From: Rapana venosa
Lineage: Eukaryota; Mollusca; Gastropoda; Neogastropoda; Muricidae
Assembly (NCBI GenBank): GCA_028751875.1
Contig: CM054145.1
Span: 39,694,064-39,758,063 of the forward strand
DNA length: 64,000 nt
Reading direction: 5' to 3'
The position numbers and the translations under genes were made by a program. Shown here one piece after another: positions 52,175 through 62,924 of this stretch. How positions within the stretch are numbered: position 1 is the stretch's first letter; the number at the start of each line of letters is the position of its first letter. The notes beneath the pieces are model-generated. The model was not told where the DNA came from. It did no database searches and was given only the letters and a program-made list of their open reading frames with translations.

Positions 52175-52459
52175 TAAGCAAGATAATACCAACCTTTTTT
52201 TATTAGGAGAATTAGAGGCAACAACCAGTTCCTGTTAACCAATCAAATGGGCTTTTTTCGAAGTCATTAAAAAATGCTAAATAGAGCTGACGGTTATGAG
52301 CAAACTGTTTCTGGTACTAATGCAAGGCAGAGTAAATGATATTGATCTATAGTGGGCGTGAAGACCTCTCTTAAAAAAACCACAGGGTGCTTCACCGTAA
52401 TATAATTAATAATACATAACCCATTCTTGTAAGCTATTGATTAAAAAAGTACACATGGG
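52175..52459. other. No recognised feature
   Basis: AT-rich sequence up to the SINE A head. Confidence 0.5.
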
Positions 52460-52975
52460 ATCGTGTCAAGAGGTAACGCACACGCCTGTCAAGAAGAAGC
52501 TAGAACACAAAACAACAAAAACGAAAGTCCGGGTCTGAAGTGTTGACGGCGGTTAGTACCGGACCCCGTTTGGAACCGTAAACATTTCCACCACATCCAT
52601 GAGACCATGGAGTGGTGGGTCGGGGGCGCTAGTCTTTGTTATCGGTATGAGACGATAACCGAGGTCCCCGTGTGCACACGTATATATTAATAATATTTAT
52701 GGTTTTAAGTCGCACGTAAAATAAAAACCCCACGGCGCGCGGCGCTAGAGTTGTCCCAAGGCAAATATTCAAAGAAAAAAGATAGGCCACTCTGATAGGG
52801 AAACAAATACAGTTGCATGAACATGAAAAAAAACAAAAGGTTGCGCAGCGCTTGTATTGTGGCGACGCGCTCGATCCCGCTCTCCTCATGCCAAATTACA
52901 CACCCGTGTGAGAGCAGAGAGCCCGAATTTCACGGAGAAATGTGCCCTTACTTAGAAGTGGTATGACATTGAGAT
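52460..52975 (+). mobile_element. SINE family A, copy 3 (full length with insertions)
   Basis: Head AAGAGGTAACGC, B-box position degraded, GGTATGAGACGATAACCG, AGGTCCCCGTGTG, then an inserted AT-rich piece (52680-52715). CACTCTGATAGGGAAAC, TGTGGCGACGCGCTCG, GCCCGAATTTCACGG. It ends where a family B tail begins. Confidence 0.8.
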
Positions 52976-53055
52976 CAGAGCGCTTTGAATTTGTTGCTTT
53001 TACAAAATTCAGACGCTATTATAAATTCCATACATTATTTATTATTATGTATTTA
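52976..53055 (+). mobile_element. Family B retroelement 3' tail, sense strand
   Basis: CAGAGCGCTTTGAATTTGTT, GCTTTTACAAAATTCAG, TATAAATTCCATACATT, then (ATT)n. It is the reverse complement of 28552-28625 and fused to the 3' end of SINE A. Confidence 0.75.
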
Positions 53056-53605
53056 TTACTGGAGTGATATCTTACTACTTATGTCAGTAAGAGAAATTCC
53101 CCGTGAAAGTTATATTAGGGTTATCAATCATCACCCTTTTTTATGCAAATGTTAGATTGATATGGATTCATGCCCAGGTTTATCTGGAATGAAGCCTAAC
53201 ACAAAAATTTTGTGAAATAGTTTTAGAAGAAAAGCACCAATATTTTCATTTCTCATTTCACCCCAAATTTTAAGCAATTCACGCGCGCTAGTGCGAGTGA
53301 TCAAGACCCCTTCTCTACGAGCACCTCTTTAAATTTCTAAGATGCCCCTAAATATTTCAACTTTATCTATGGAAAGATATCAAAATCGGTCCTCAATTCC
53401 ATCACTGTCTACATCAGTAATAATGGAGTTGGGCTAATGAATCTTTCTCGCAACAGGTTTTTGAAATGAGGGAAAATCACTGTCAGACTGATAACTATCT
53501 CTCTTTTATTCTTTGGCTGACTTTTTCTAAATGACGCCATTCTTAAAACACTTTTGCCAGAACTTAGTGGTTTGAGAAGAGGATAGATGACATCATACGC
53601 AGGTA
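53056..53605. other. No recognised feature
   Basis: Mixed sequence. No supported frame. Confidence 0.5.
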
Positions 53606-53660
53606 GAGTGAGAGAGAGAGAAGAGAGGAGAGAGAGGATTTGAGAGAGAGAGAGAGAGAT

Positions 53661-53696
<36 letters not shown>

Positions 53697-53724
53697 ATGA
53701 ATGAAATGAAAGAAGAGAGAAAGA
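53606..53724. repeat. GA-rich tract
   Basis: GAGA with ATGA interruptions, ending at a (TCGAAC)n tail. Confidence 0.93.
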
Positions 53725-54190
53725 GAACTCGAACTCGGAACATCCGAACTCGAATGTTTTGATGCGGGTAAATGGATAAGTATAGGGCTTCTTTTAACAC
53801 CAGGGCCCTCAGAAAAAAACCACAAGGCAAAACAAACCAGGAAAAAATGTATAACATTATACCCAATGAAGCAACAATAAAACTAATCCCTTATTGTTAT
53901 ACATGCATCAACTACTTACATTATCACAATTATAATAAACCAGTCCAATTCAATACAAATGACTTCACTATTATATCTATACACATCAAAATTTCCCTCA
54001 CACATAAACGTGCGAGGAACTTCTCATTACCGAGGTGACCATAAGCCATCCTCACTCGCACAAGCCATGCATTTCGAACAACCAAACGGGAGTAATCCAC
54101 CAAACTTTTTTTTAAAGTCAGAAAGACAAAAATGGAAACAAACTTATTTTACATACATCATTCTAATTTGGCAAAAATGAAAAAGATAAA
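53725..54190 (-). mobile_element. Dispersed element G, copy 1, with (GTTCGA)n tail
   Basis: It matches 59238-59665 over about 430 bp. Shared + strand blocks: GAACTCGAACTCG, GGCTTCTTTTAAC/GACTTCTTTACG, AACCAGGAAAAAATGTATAA, ATCTATACACATCAAAATT, AGCCATGCATTTCGAACAAC, CCAAACTTTTTTTTAAAGTC, AGACAAAAATGGA. The 3' end on the minus strand is the GTTCGAGTTC tail joined to TC/GA repeats. No coding blocks recognised. Confidence 0.75.
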
Positions 54191-54699
54191 TGAAATAATC
54201 AACAGCTATCTTTCCACAGTCATGATAGTTACAACGCAGCGCGCGCGCGCACACTCCACAACCACAGAACAAACAAGACAGACAACACTAAGACACAGAC
54301 ACACGACACCACAAACCACACACACAGAAGCTATGAGACACACAATGTGGAGGAGTAGTGAGTTGAGGTTGCAGGTCATTGAAGGCAATATTGTTATTAT
54401 GACGCAACAATGCCTAGTATTGTTATACAAAAAAATACGTTTTGTTCCTGTAGCCTTTTATTATCAAAAATATAAAGCGTGTAAGAATGGATGAAACAGT
54501 AGGTGAAAGTAATTTGTTTGTCCTGGACAGTTTTAATGATTTTTTTTTTTTAATTCAAAACATTTTTTTTTTAAAAGTGTGTGTGGAGTGAGCGCGCACG
54601 CGCGCAGGTTTTGTAGAGTATGTGTGTGCGTGTATATGTTATGTGGTAATTTGTATTTTTAATTTTTCCTTACGATTTTTTTTTTTTTGACGGTTTAAT
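54191..54699. other. No recognised feature
   Basis: AT-rich with short GCGC/CACA tracts at 54238-54252 and 54590-54606. Confidence 0.5.
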
Positions 54700-54838
54700 T
54701 TAATGGTAAATATGCAACCATGTAGTATTTAGTAAAATCTTTAAAGAAATTTTTTTTAGATAGTGGCTTGATGAAAAAAAAAAATGCATTGCTTTTCAAT
54801 GTACCTCTGGAATAAAATTTTGACTTGACTTGACAAAC
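54700..54838 (+). mobile_element. LINE 3' UTR with (TTGAC)n tail
   Basis: TGTACCTCTGGAATAAAATT then TTGACTTGACTTGACA. AATAAA followed by a pentamer tail is a typical LINE 3' terminus. The upstream extent is unclear. Confidence 0.6.
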
Positions 54839-55332
54839 ACATACACGCACACACACATACACACACACTCACACAGCGGGGCAAAACAAAAACAACAGAC
54901 ACGAATCAAATAAATACCCATTAAAATAAATATATAATCCAACACAACCTCACAAACCAAATTTTTCTACTTAAACAAACAAAACGCAAGCGCAATCATA
55001 CACCATGTCAATGTCATAAAAACAAAAAAAAAAAAAAACATAGTTCAAATAATCAAAATACCACACTCAACACCACGCGCTACCAGGGGCACGCCGCACA
55101 CCCACAAAACCACAACACACACACCACGCACGCACAAAAAAAACACCTTAAAAAAATACCATATAATAAAAAAAACATTCAAGACGCATTCTCATCACAA
55201 ACCCAAATAATTTTAACAAAACAAAATGCACCCCAATACCATTTCAAAACTAAAGACAAAAAAAAAAAACACCCCACAAATGTTAAAATTAAAACAAAGA
55301 AGGGGGGGGAGGGAAGGAGGGAGAGGAAAAGA
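54839..55332. repeat. CA- and A-rich low-complexity region
   Basis: CACACA fragments, A runs and CACCACGCG patches. No coding signal. Confidence 0.7.
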
Positions 55333-55510
55333 GAAGTTTATTGTGATTTAAGCTTTTTAAGCCCACTCAAAAGGGGCATAAGGGGAAGGGGACGGGGACA
55401 AAACTATATGAACGATAACAAAGAACAAAAACATGGCTGTACCCCCAAAAGATCTTCGGCGTGGATTCCACGTATGGTACAGAGATAAAGCTCCAGAGTC
55501 GGTCAGATCA
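55333..55510 (-). mobile_element. Retroelement 3' end, family H, copy 2
   Basis: + strand GAAGTTTATTGTGATTTAAG, AAGCCCACTCAAAAGGGG, GGGACAAAACTATATGAAC, GTGGATTCCACGTATGGTAC. It aligns with 48470-48640. Confidence 0.65.
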
Positions 55511-55619
55511 GTGCAGCAAAGTTTTCTGTCGGGCAGGGCCCAGGCTCGACTTTTTTTGTTACAAAAAACACGTGAGAAAAACGATACTACGGTACACGTA
55601 GGCAGGTTCCCACAATTAT

Positions 55620-55699
55620 TTTCTCTCTCTCTCTTCTCTCTCTCTCTCCCCTCTCTTCTCTCTCTCTTCTCTCCTCTCTCTTTCTCTCTCTACTTATTC

Positions 55700-55732
<33 letters not shown>

Positions 55733-55759
55733 CCCCTCTCCCTCTCTCCTTCCCCTCTC

Positions 55760-55796
<37 letters not shown>
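55620..55796. repeat. (TC)n array with CC interruptions
   Basis: About 175 bp pyrimidine tract. Confidence 0.95.
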
Positions 55797-55798
<2 letters not shown>

Positions 55799-56535
55799 AT
55801 TTGTACTTTCCCGATAATGGTGCGGCTGGTCAAATAAAGAATCCAGACCCCCACAAAGGCCTACAACATGTTTTTTGGCTCCCAAATGATGGAAAAATTG
55901 TTGGGTATCAATATTTGTAAAATGTTATACGAAAGGGTTTTCGGTTTTTGTACGGAAAACCGAGGTGTCACAAATCAAAAAGTTTTCTGAACCCAGATTA
56001 AGCAAAGATAATCCATTTGCTTCTATCAAAGTGAAAGAACATATTAACAACACAAAATTTCATTTGTTATCGTACATATAAATTATCTGTACTATGGAAA
56101 CTACTTTTCCTTGGTGCCAAAAGGATTCCGTGACTTTTTTCAATTTTAAATTTGGGATATCAGACCTACAACGCCAGAAAACGCAAAACACAGCCGCTTC
56201 TGACAAGATCTTCAGTTTCTTTTGTCATAGTGCTATAAAAAACAGAAAGGGCACTTTCTTTTTCACTGCAGTTTTCCATACTCAAAACTAAAAAATTAAT
56301 CCCAAAAAAAATATAGTATCATCCTTCCTAACTTCTTTAAAAGATGAGCTGTGTCCTTTGATTTTGGGAGTTTATGTTTATCATGCCAAAAACACCTCAA
56401 TTTCTAAAAAACCCACTGTTGATTCCTTTGATTTAGATGTTTCCCTTTTAAAATTTTTTTTTACTCCTCCTTTTCAAACATCCATTTCCTCATTACATAT
56501 TGAACGGTTTATGGCCCCCAACAATTAAATTCTTG
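55797..56535. other. No recognised feature; consensus looks rough
   Basis: Many expanded homopolymers (A, T and C runs) suggest low base accuracy. No gene supported. Confidence 0.45.
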
Positions 56536-56700
56536 ACCCTTTTTTTCTCTCTTCCTCCTCTCTCTCTCTTTTCCCCTCCTCTCCTCTCTCTCTCCCTCTC
56601 CTCTCTCTCTCACACACACACACACACGCGCGCGCGCGTGCAGAGAAGAGAGAGAGAAAAAGAGAGGAAGAAACACAGCACACACGCACACACTTTTTTC
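56536..56700. repeat. (TC)n, (CA)n, CGCG and GA tract
   Basis: TC at 56545-56610, CA/CG at 56611-56640, GA at 56641-56672. Confidence 0.93.
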
Positions 56701-57480
56701 CAAAGTGGCTTAAAACCAATTTCTTTTTTTCATTTTTTTGCAACTGCCAAAGTCCAAAGCTTTACCCGGGGAAAAAATGGCAGTTTTCCCTTATCGGGTA
56801 TTTAATTTCCCTATTTTTTTTAAAAACCCAAAATAGAAATCGCGGGCTCATCGAGCCTCGTCCATTTGAACTGAATACCAAGTTATCACTTTCAAGATAA
56901 GCGTCCCGGTGTATTGTCGAAACACACACTTGACCAAAGTCCCGTTTCTCTGGGTGCCCTGTCCTTCGCGCGATCTGTCTGTACTCTACCACATGTCCCC
57001 CCGATCCTCCCCCTGCAGCCCAAACTCTCCCCCTTCTGCCACCCTGCTGTCGGGTTGGCATAAATAAGTAAGAATTTTCTAAGTAAAGACCACTTGCCTC
57101 TTTATTTTTTTCCCCCTTTTTGCTGCTGTCTCCCTTTTCCCCTGTCCCCTCTCCTTTTCCCCCGCCTCCTTTTCCCCTTCGTCTCCTCTCTGTATCCGTC
57201 TCCGTCTCTGTTAGTTCGACTGGGCGGGTATTTTTTGCGGAAGTGGGCAGGTAAAGTTTTTCTGGGCCCGCCATGTTGACTTGTCACTGTCTGTCCCTCG
57301 TCGAATATAACTTCTGTTGCTCCCTTCCACAAATTCCCAGGGAAGTCAGGGGACTGTCTTGAGCAGGGCACCCAGGGGTTTTTCCAGTGCGTTGGCAGTC
57401 CAAAACTGGCATGGTACTGGATAATTTTGGTTAATTTTTTTTCCAAAAAATTTTGCAAAGCAAAGAATTCACTTGACAAT
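56701..57480. other. No recognised feature
   Basis: Pyrimidine-rich sections. A long minus frame here is not low-complexity throughout but has no recognisable domain. Confidence 0.4.
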
Positions 57481-57485
57481 AACCA

Positions 57486-57790
57486 AGCGAGAGAGAGGGG
57501 GGGAAGGACAGAGAGAGAGAGCATGGGGGGAAGACACCAAGAGGAGAGTGAGAAGAAAAGGATGATGATAGGGATAATGAAGTGGAATGAGGTGGGGTGA
57601 CGATGTTGGGGACCTTTTTTTCCCGAGTAAAAAGATAACATCCATAATTTTAAAGCATCCCTGCACCACACAGAGAAAAAAAGAGAGAGAGAGGAGAGGA
57701 GAAGAGGAAGAGAGAGAGAGAGAGAAAAGGGAGAGAGAAAGAGAGAGAGAGACAGATGACAGACAGACAACAGACAGAGAGAAAAAACAG
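57486..57790. repeat. Purine-rich GA/GACAGA tracts
   Basis: GA/GGG at 57486-57560 and GA/GACAGA at 57675-57790. Confidence 0.9.
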
Positions 57791-58150
57791 GGGAGACGAG
57801 AATTTAAAAAAAAACAGCCAGAGAAAAGACTGCGACGACAAAAAGACAAGAAGGGAGATGGGGGAAAACACAGAAAAAAAACCTTTTTTACAGTTGAAAA
57901 CCCCCCCCCCACAGGGGAAAAGCCGGCTGCAGTGTTAAAAACCAGTTAAAAACCGATAAAAGAGACAATTCGTTATCTGACTAAGTCTGTCAGACCCAAA
58001 GGGGGGAATCGGGGTCAAAAAGTATGTTCGGTTTCACTTTTTAAATTTCCCCCCGGAGCAATCACACAGAGGGATTTTTCTACACACTTCAACAAAAAAC
58101 AAAAAAAAAAATAAAAACCCTCGGGGGAAAGCTTAACAAGAAGTTCATTT
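57791..58150. other. No recognised feature
   Basis: A-rich with C10 at 57901-57910. Homopolymer-rich and possibly error-prone. Confidence 0.45.
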
Positions 58151-58154
58151 GGCA

Positions 58155-58835
58155 AATCTTCAAACCCAAACATTCCACTTTTTACAGTGGGTTCACCAAA
58201 AACCCTTGACAGGCCCTCCCTTAAAACCCATTTGACAGACCTTTATTATAAACCCACTTGACAGGGGCTTCACTTACAACCCATTTGACAATCTTCACTT
58301 ACAAACCCATTACAGTGCTTCACTTACAAATAAAATTTTACAGACCTTCACTTACAAACCCCCTTTACAGATGTTCACTTACAAACCCACTTTAAGTGTT
58401 TCCCCCCAAAAAATCTACCGGCAGTTTTCATCAAGAGATCCAATTTTTCGCCCAGTAATCTACAAAAAAAAGTTTCACTAAAACCCCCTTGAAGGATGTC
58501 TCACAAGAAATTTACCGAAAAATGCTTACAAAAAGGGAAAACTGCTTGACAAACGCTTTACCATAAAACCACTTGACAGATGTTTTAAAAAAAAACGAAT
58601 TTACAGATGTTTTTGCCAAAAAAGCCCTTGGGAGAAGTTTCACCAAAAAAATCCAACTCCCTAGTTTTACCCCAAAAAAAATCCCCCTTTAATGCTTCAC
58701 CAAAAATCCACTGGGCAGCGCTTCACCCAAAAATCCCCTGGACAGCTGTTCACATAGAAACCATTTACAGTTTCTTCACCAACATCCACTTGAAAACTGC
58801 TTTACTAAGCACAACTTGAAAGACTTTCACCGAGT
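58155..58835. repeat. Degenerate 27-bp minisatellite, about 25 units
   Basis: The unit is approximately TTCACTTACAAACCCA plus CTTGACAGATG. The best units lie at 58265-58395. Others carry indels and homopolymer expansions. Unit length is 24-35 bp. Confidence 0.85.
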
Positions 58836-59237
58836 GTATTATAGTCCAATGCCTTGAACACTTCAGTGTTTTAAAAGGGGAAAAAATGTTTGCGTTCCCC
58901 CCCTTTACACCCTGGGGGGCACCCAGAAAATGCCTCTGACTCAAACATATCCCCCCGGGAAAACCTGTGAAAAGGAAGTCACAGGGTGAGAAGTTTGCGT
59001 GAAAGACTTTTCAATACCTCGCCATAAGGCAGCCATACCCGACTTCAGGGGCTTTTTTTTTTTCCTTTTAAAAGAAGTGCAGGTTTTTATTAAAGGGCTG
59101 GGTTGCTGAAGCAAAACAAAAAACAACATTTTACAACATAACAACATTTTTTGTGTAGCCCTTGGGAATTAGCTGACATCAATCACCGACACAGGTTTTG
59201 GCCTGGGCCACAGATTACAATGAAACTATGGAAAGAG
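58836..59237. other. No recognised feature
   Basis: Mixed sequence. No supported frame. Confidence 0.5.
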
Positions 59238-59665
59238 AACTCGAACTCGAACGTTTTACTGACAGTATATGAATAAGCCAGAGACTTCTTTACGCCAGAC
59301 CATTATGAAGAAAAAAAACAACGAAACCAACAGGCAAAAACAAACATGAAGAAATATATAACATATACACAATAATGAACCTAATAATAAACTTAATCAC
59401 TTATTTATGCAATCAACTAGTACCCCTCACATTACCAGTCAATTATATAATAAACCAACCAATCGATACAAATTAACTCATTACATATCTATACACATCA
59501 AAATTTTTCATATACATAAGGATACATTCACACGATTTTCATCCACACTAACACAACCATGCATTTCAACAACCAAACCAAGCAATCAGCCCAACTTTTT
59601 TTCCAGTCAGAGACAAAAATGGAAGTCACTGATTGTACATCAGCTACTGCAATGAAAATAAATGA
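59238..59665 (-). mobile_element. Dispersed element G, copy 2, with (GTTCGA)n tail
   Basis: Counterpart of 53725-54190: GAACTCGAACTCGAACG, CAGAGACTTCTTTACGCC, ACATATCTATACACATC, CCATGCATTTCAACAACC, GACAAAAATGGAAGTCAC. Same orientation. Confidence 0.75.
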
Positions 59666-59679
59666 TATAACAGCGAGAG

Positions 59680-59715
59680 AGAGAAAGAAAGATATATATA
59701 GATATATATATATTA
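59680..59715. repeat. GA then (AT)n tract
   Basis: GAGAGAAAGAAAGATATATAT-like transition. Confidence 0.9.
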
Positions 59716-59747
59716 TTTTTATTTATTCATTCATTTTATTTTATTCT

Positions 59748-59850
59748 TTTACATCGAGGATAATGGAATAAGCACTTATGTGCTTTTTTACATCCAGTCC
59801 CCGTGTGTATGTGGTTTTGTAAATTCTGTCATCTGTTCCCACTAGCACAC
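59748..59850 (-). mobile_element. SINE family C 3' fragment
   Basis: + strand TTACATCGAGGATAATGG, AATAAGCACTTATGTGC, CATCCAGTCCCCGTGTG, TCATCTGTTCCCACTAGC. It is cut by a GACA array. Confidence 0.8.
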
Positions 59851-60085
59851 AAGAGAGACAGACAGACTGGCAGGCACCCGACAGACAGACGGAGAGACAG
59901 AGAGATAAAGAAGCGGACAGACGGAGAGACGAACAGACAGATAGACAGACAGACCGACAGACAGAGCCAGTTTGACAGACAGAGTCACAGATAAAATGAG
60001 ACAAGAACAGCCAGAGAGAGAGAGAGAGCAGACAGACAGACAGACAGAGCCAGTCTGACAGAGATAGTCACACAGATAAAATGAG

Positions 60086-60154
<69 letters not shown>

Positions 60155-60170
60155 AGAGAGAAATAGTAAA
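59851..60170. repeat. GACAGA/(GACA)n and (GA)n arrays with a duplicated block
   Basis: The block CAGAGCCAGT..TGACAGA..AGTCACAGATAAAATGAGACAAGA is present twice (about 59962-60006 and 60046-60090). GA arrays follow to 60170. Confidence 0.92.
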
Positions 60171-60357
60171 GACTCAGAGGGAGACGGGGACAGGCAGACA
60201 CAATGACAGGCAGACAGACAAAAAGAGAAACAAAAGGGTCATATACGAAATGTCATCAGTAAGTGAATAACATCGTGATAGAATAATTATTGCCCCAGCT
60301 GGTGCCATCACTCTTTTTTTTCCCTTTGGTTTTTTTTTGCGAACGCGGGGGAAGGGT

Positions 60358-60375
60358 GGGGGGGGGGGGGGGGGG
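60358..60375. repeat. Poly-G tract (18)
   Basis: Uninterrupted G run. Confidence 0.93.
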
Positions 60376-60489
60376 TAGAGGAGGAGAGGACAGGCAGAGA
60401 AACAAAGACAGCTAGAGACCGGCCAACCTAACATTTGTATACATAGGTTATACATGAATTTATGCAGTCAGGCTAGATGAAAATTTCGT

Positions 60490-60655
60490 ATTGCGCCAGC
60501 TGCCATGGTGCAACGGTTAGCGCCTCGGATTATGGGCTGGAGTGTCGCGGGTTCGAGTCCCGTGGGGATTTTTCGGACCCCAGCCGGTTCCTGCCCAGAG
60601 TGAGTTTGCTGTGCGCTCATTGGGACTCTGGAACCACACAGTGGGGCTTCACCCT
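60490..60655 (+). mobile_element. tRNA-derived SINE family I, copy 1
   Basis: A-box-like CATGGTGCAACGGTTAGCG, B box GCGGGTTCGAGTCCCG (about 60546-60561), then CCCAGAGTGAGTTTGCTGTG, GCTCATTGGGACTCTGG. The acceptor ends do not pair properly, so this is not a functional tRNA. It is followed directly by element F copy 7. Confidence 0.75.
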
Positions 60656-60664
60656 CTTTTCGGG

Positions 60665-60712
60665 TTGTTGTTGACTTCAATTTTACGTCTGTTCACTTTT
60701 AGTGATATTAGA
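60665..60712 (+). repeat. Hairpin element F, copy 7
   Basis: TTGTTGTTGACTTCAATTTT, ACGTCTGTTCACTTTTAG, TGATATTAGAC. Near-perfect arms CGTCT/AGAC(G) and TTCAC/GTGA. It is followed by C22 and A16 runs, then the LINE-N 3' end on the opposite strand. Confidence 0.8.
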
Positions 60713-60713
60713 C

Positions 60714-60744
<31 letters not shown>

Positions 60745-60750
60745 AAAAAA
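60713..60750. repeat. Poly-C (22) then poly-A (16)
   Basis: Adjacent homopolymers between element F and LINE-N. Confidence 0.93.
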
Positions 60751-60859
60751 CCCACACAAAAAAAACCCACAATAAAACACTTTAAAAAACCGAGAGATGT
60801 GGATGTGTTGTTTTAAAAAAAAAAATCTAAAAGAAACTTGGCAATGCAATAGGAATTAA

Positions 60860-61400
60860 AAACAACAACAAACAAACAAACAAAAACAAGCCATTAACGT
60901 TAATGTAACTATAACAAATGTCCTATGGGACTGTGACAAAGACCTTTCACAATTTCAAATGCCAGTTTTAGATTACTGAATATGCTAGTGAGGGAGTTTT
61001 CAGAAAAATGGGGCATGAAAGGTTTTACACTCTGGCAGTCAAAAAGTATATGAGTATCAATGATATTCTCACCACACAGGCATTTACCATTTTTGCTGAA
61101 TTTGGTTATCAATGCATTTAGTTTCATTCTACAGAATAAAGTATTAATTCTCCTTGACGTAAAAACACTTGTACGTACTAACTTCTGAATGGTTCCCCAC
61201 TGTTAAATTATCGTATTGATTGCAGTTCTAGTTAAAAGTCTCTCATTTTGCTGATTACTTTCAGTGACCTTTCTCCATGATTTTTGTTCAAGTAAGCTAT
61301 ACCCTTCTTGTAAGGATAAAGGCACAGTTTCCAGAGTGTTGCTTTGAATTACCTGACCAAGACTGCAGGTGTCTGTATCTCTCGGGCCGGTTGACAACAG
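60860..61400 (-). pseudogene. LINE-N copy 2: post-RNase H tail and 3' end
   Basis: Minus frames read VPLSLQEGYSLLEQKSWRK (about 61270-61330), RRINTLFCRMKLNALITKF, NGKCLCGENIIDTHILFDC and SVKPFMPHFSENSLTSIF, ending GLCHSPIGHLL at 60909. CLCGx(6)HILFDC is the intact form of the Cys/His tail that is broken at 11560 and 9470. It is truncated at about 61400, just past the RNase H end. Confidence 0.85.
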
Positions 61401-61469
61401 GGTACGTCATTGTGGAGTACAGTCCTTTTTTTCTGTCAATTAGTCTCGAAGCACATGCACTTCCATAGC

Positions 61470-61880
61470 AGCATCATTTCATCATCCTCATCACCATTGA
61501 TCACCACGCGATAAAAGAAAATTGCCTCTGATTCGGTGAACCGGTTGCTCTGATCTCATGGTGACCTCAGATTGATTGATTGATTGATTGATTTACACCA
61601 CTTTAAGTAATGGCAGATGTCTCTGCGTGAAATTTGGGCTGCTCTCCCCGGGGATAGCGCGTCGCCACAAGAACAGTCTTCCCATACACTTCTGAGCTGG
61701 TGGTGAGTCTATGTTAAAGCCTTAGGGGCTGGAAGAAGGTTGTTGGAGAGACGATGTGGTGATCACTACCCCGGGTGGGCGTCTCGCTCAGTCTGGCTTA
61801 TTGACAAAGCTATTGTTATCAGCAGGAGGTGGGGTAGGTGGTGTTCTGCATACCTTAGCTCAGAACTGGTACTACTGAAT
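61470..61880 (+). repeat. Dispersed element J, copy 3, interrupted by a SINE A piece
   Basis: CATCCTCATCACCATTGATC, TGGTGATCACTACCCCGG, GTGGTGTTCTGCATACC, TTAGCTCAGAACTGG, as in 42262-43020. A (GATT)n and a SINE A 3' fragment lie inside (61570-61685). Confidence 0.6.
61594..61685 (-). mobile_element. SINE family A 3' fragment
   Basis: + strand CACCACTTTAAGTAATGGC, CTCTGCGTGAAATTTGGG, TCTCCCCGGGGATAGCGCG, GCCACAAGAACAG. Confidence 0.8.
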
Positions 61881-61998
61881 ACCACCAAAGTGACCATGCA
61901 GCAGTGCAGGATCCCTTTGGCTGGTGGTCCCACGGTGGCCTGAAACTGATGGCTCCTTGGCGACATCTAACCCTGAGGATAGGACGCGACGAATCTGA

Positions 61999-62152
61999 GT
62001 GTGTGGTGTGTGCGCGCGCGCGTGTGTGTGTGTGTGTGTGTGTGGTGTGTGTGTGTGTGTGTGTGTTGTGTTTGAGTGTGTGTGTGTGTGTGTGGTGGTG
62101 GTGTGTTATGTGTGTTGTGTGTGTGTGTGTGTGTGTGTGCGTGTGTGTGTGC
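61999..62152. repeat. (GT)n array with GC block
   Basis: About 150 bp GT with TTGAG and GGTGG interruptions. Confidence 0.95.
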
Positions 62153-62604
62153 CACACCATGTTTGCCAAGAGGGAGGAAAGGCAGAATAAAAGCGAATGC
62201 GTCACAAGCAGTATAACCCAATAATACATTGGCATATCTTCAACTGCACACAGATGTTTCTTCTTGTTGTTGTTGCCATCATCATTATTTTCTACAACCC
62301 ATGGAGTATTGACAGGCCTTATGAAAATATTTGTACTTATTATACTGGTTCTATTTCTATATGTAATGTATATCCCTTTCAGTAACAGCAGGTTTCTCTA
62401 CACGCACCCTTCACCCCCCCCCCCCCCCCCCCCCCTTCCGGTCTGCATCGTGTTTTTGATTCCCTATAAGAGTGATTTTCTTTTGCCTATCTATTTTGCC
62501 GGGGACAGCTGCGTTCTTGTTGTGCATGCATTTACACACGGAAAGGAGTAATGAGGCACTGGCAGAGCTGCATGGAAATTCACCTGGAAGAGGGTCAAAA
62601 TTCC
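62153..62604. other. No recognised gene; poly-C tract inside
   Basis: C22 at 62414-62435. The sequence before the SINE D head is unassigned. Confidence 0.5.
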
Positions 62605-62743
62605 CAACTTTATCCACGACGTGCCTAGTGGTGAAGACCCTTCGACTTCAACCCCATGAGTCCATGAAGTCTTGGGTTCTTATCTCGACGGCGTCTGATG
62701 AATGCAGAAGATCAAAATGCGCGTTAAACTTTAAAGATCCCGT

Positions 62744-62754
62744 AATTCATATCA
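62744..62754 (+). repeat. Target-site duplication, left
   Basis: AATTCATATCA, identical to 62879-62889. Confidence 0.85.
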
Positions 62755-62878
62755 GGATGAATGACTCGGCACTACTGCGCAGAGCCGAGGACCGAGATGG
62801 ATGGAGGAGGCTTACCACGGCATCGTCTTTCGTGTCTCCCCCACGACCGCCAAGGTCACGGGTCTGATGATGATGATG
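62755..62878 (+). mobile_element. 5'-truncated LINE 3' end inserted in SINE D
   Basis: It encodes LLRRAEDRDGWRRLTTASS and FVSPPRPPRSRV plus a stop, then a (GAT)n tail. DRxxWRxL..PPRPPRSR resembles the ORF2 end of a RTE-like/CR1-like LINE group. It is bounded by an 11-bp perfect direct repeat, so this is a real target-primed insertion. Confidence 0.85.
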
Positions 62879-62889
62879 AATTCATATCA
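62879..62889 (+). repeat. Target-site duplication, right
   Basis: AATTCATATCA, directly after the (GAT)n tail. Confidence 0.85.
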
Positions 62890-62924
62890 ACCTTCGGTGG
62901 GTTACGGAAACACGAACATACCCA

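Noticed and set aside
60490..60565. Functional tRNA gene
   Set aside because: A and B boxes are present, but acceptor and anticodon stems do not pair well and SINE body sequence follows. The same applies at 1409, 29139 and 34050.
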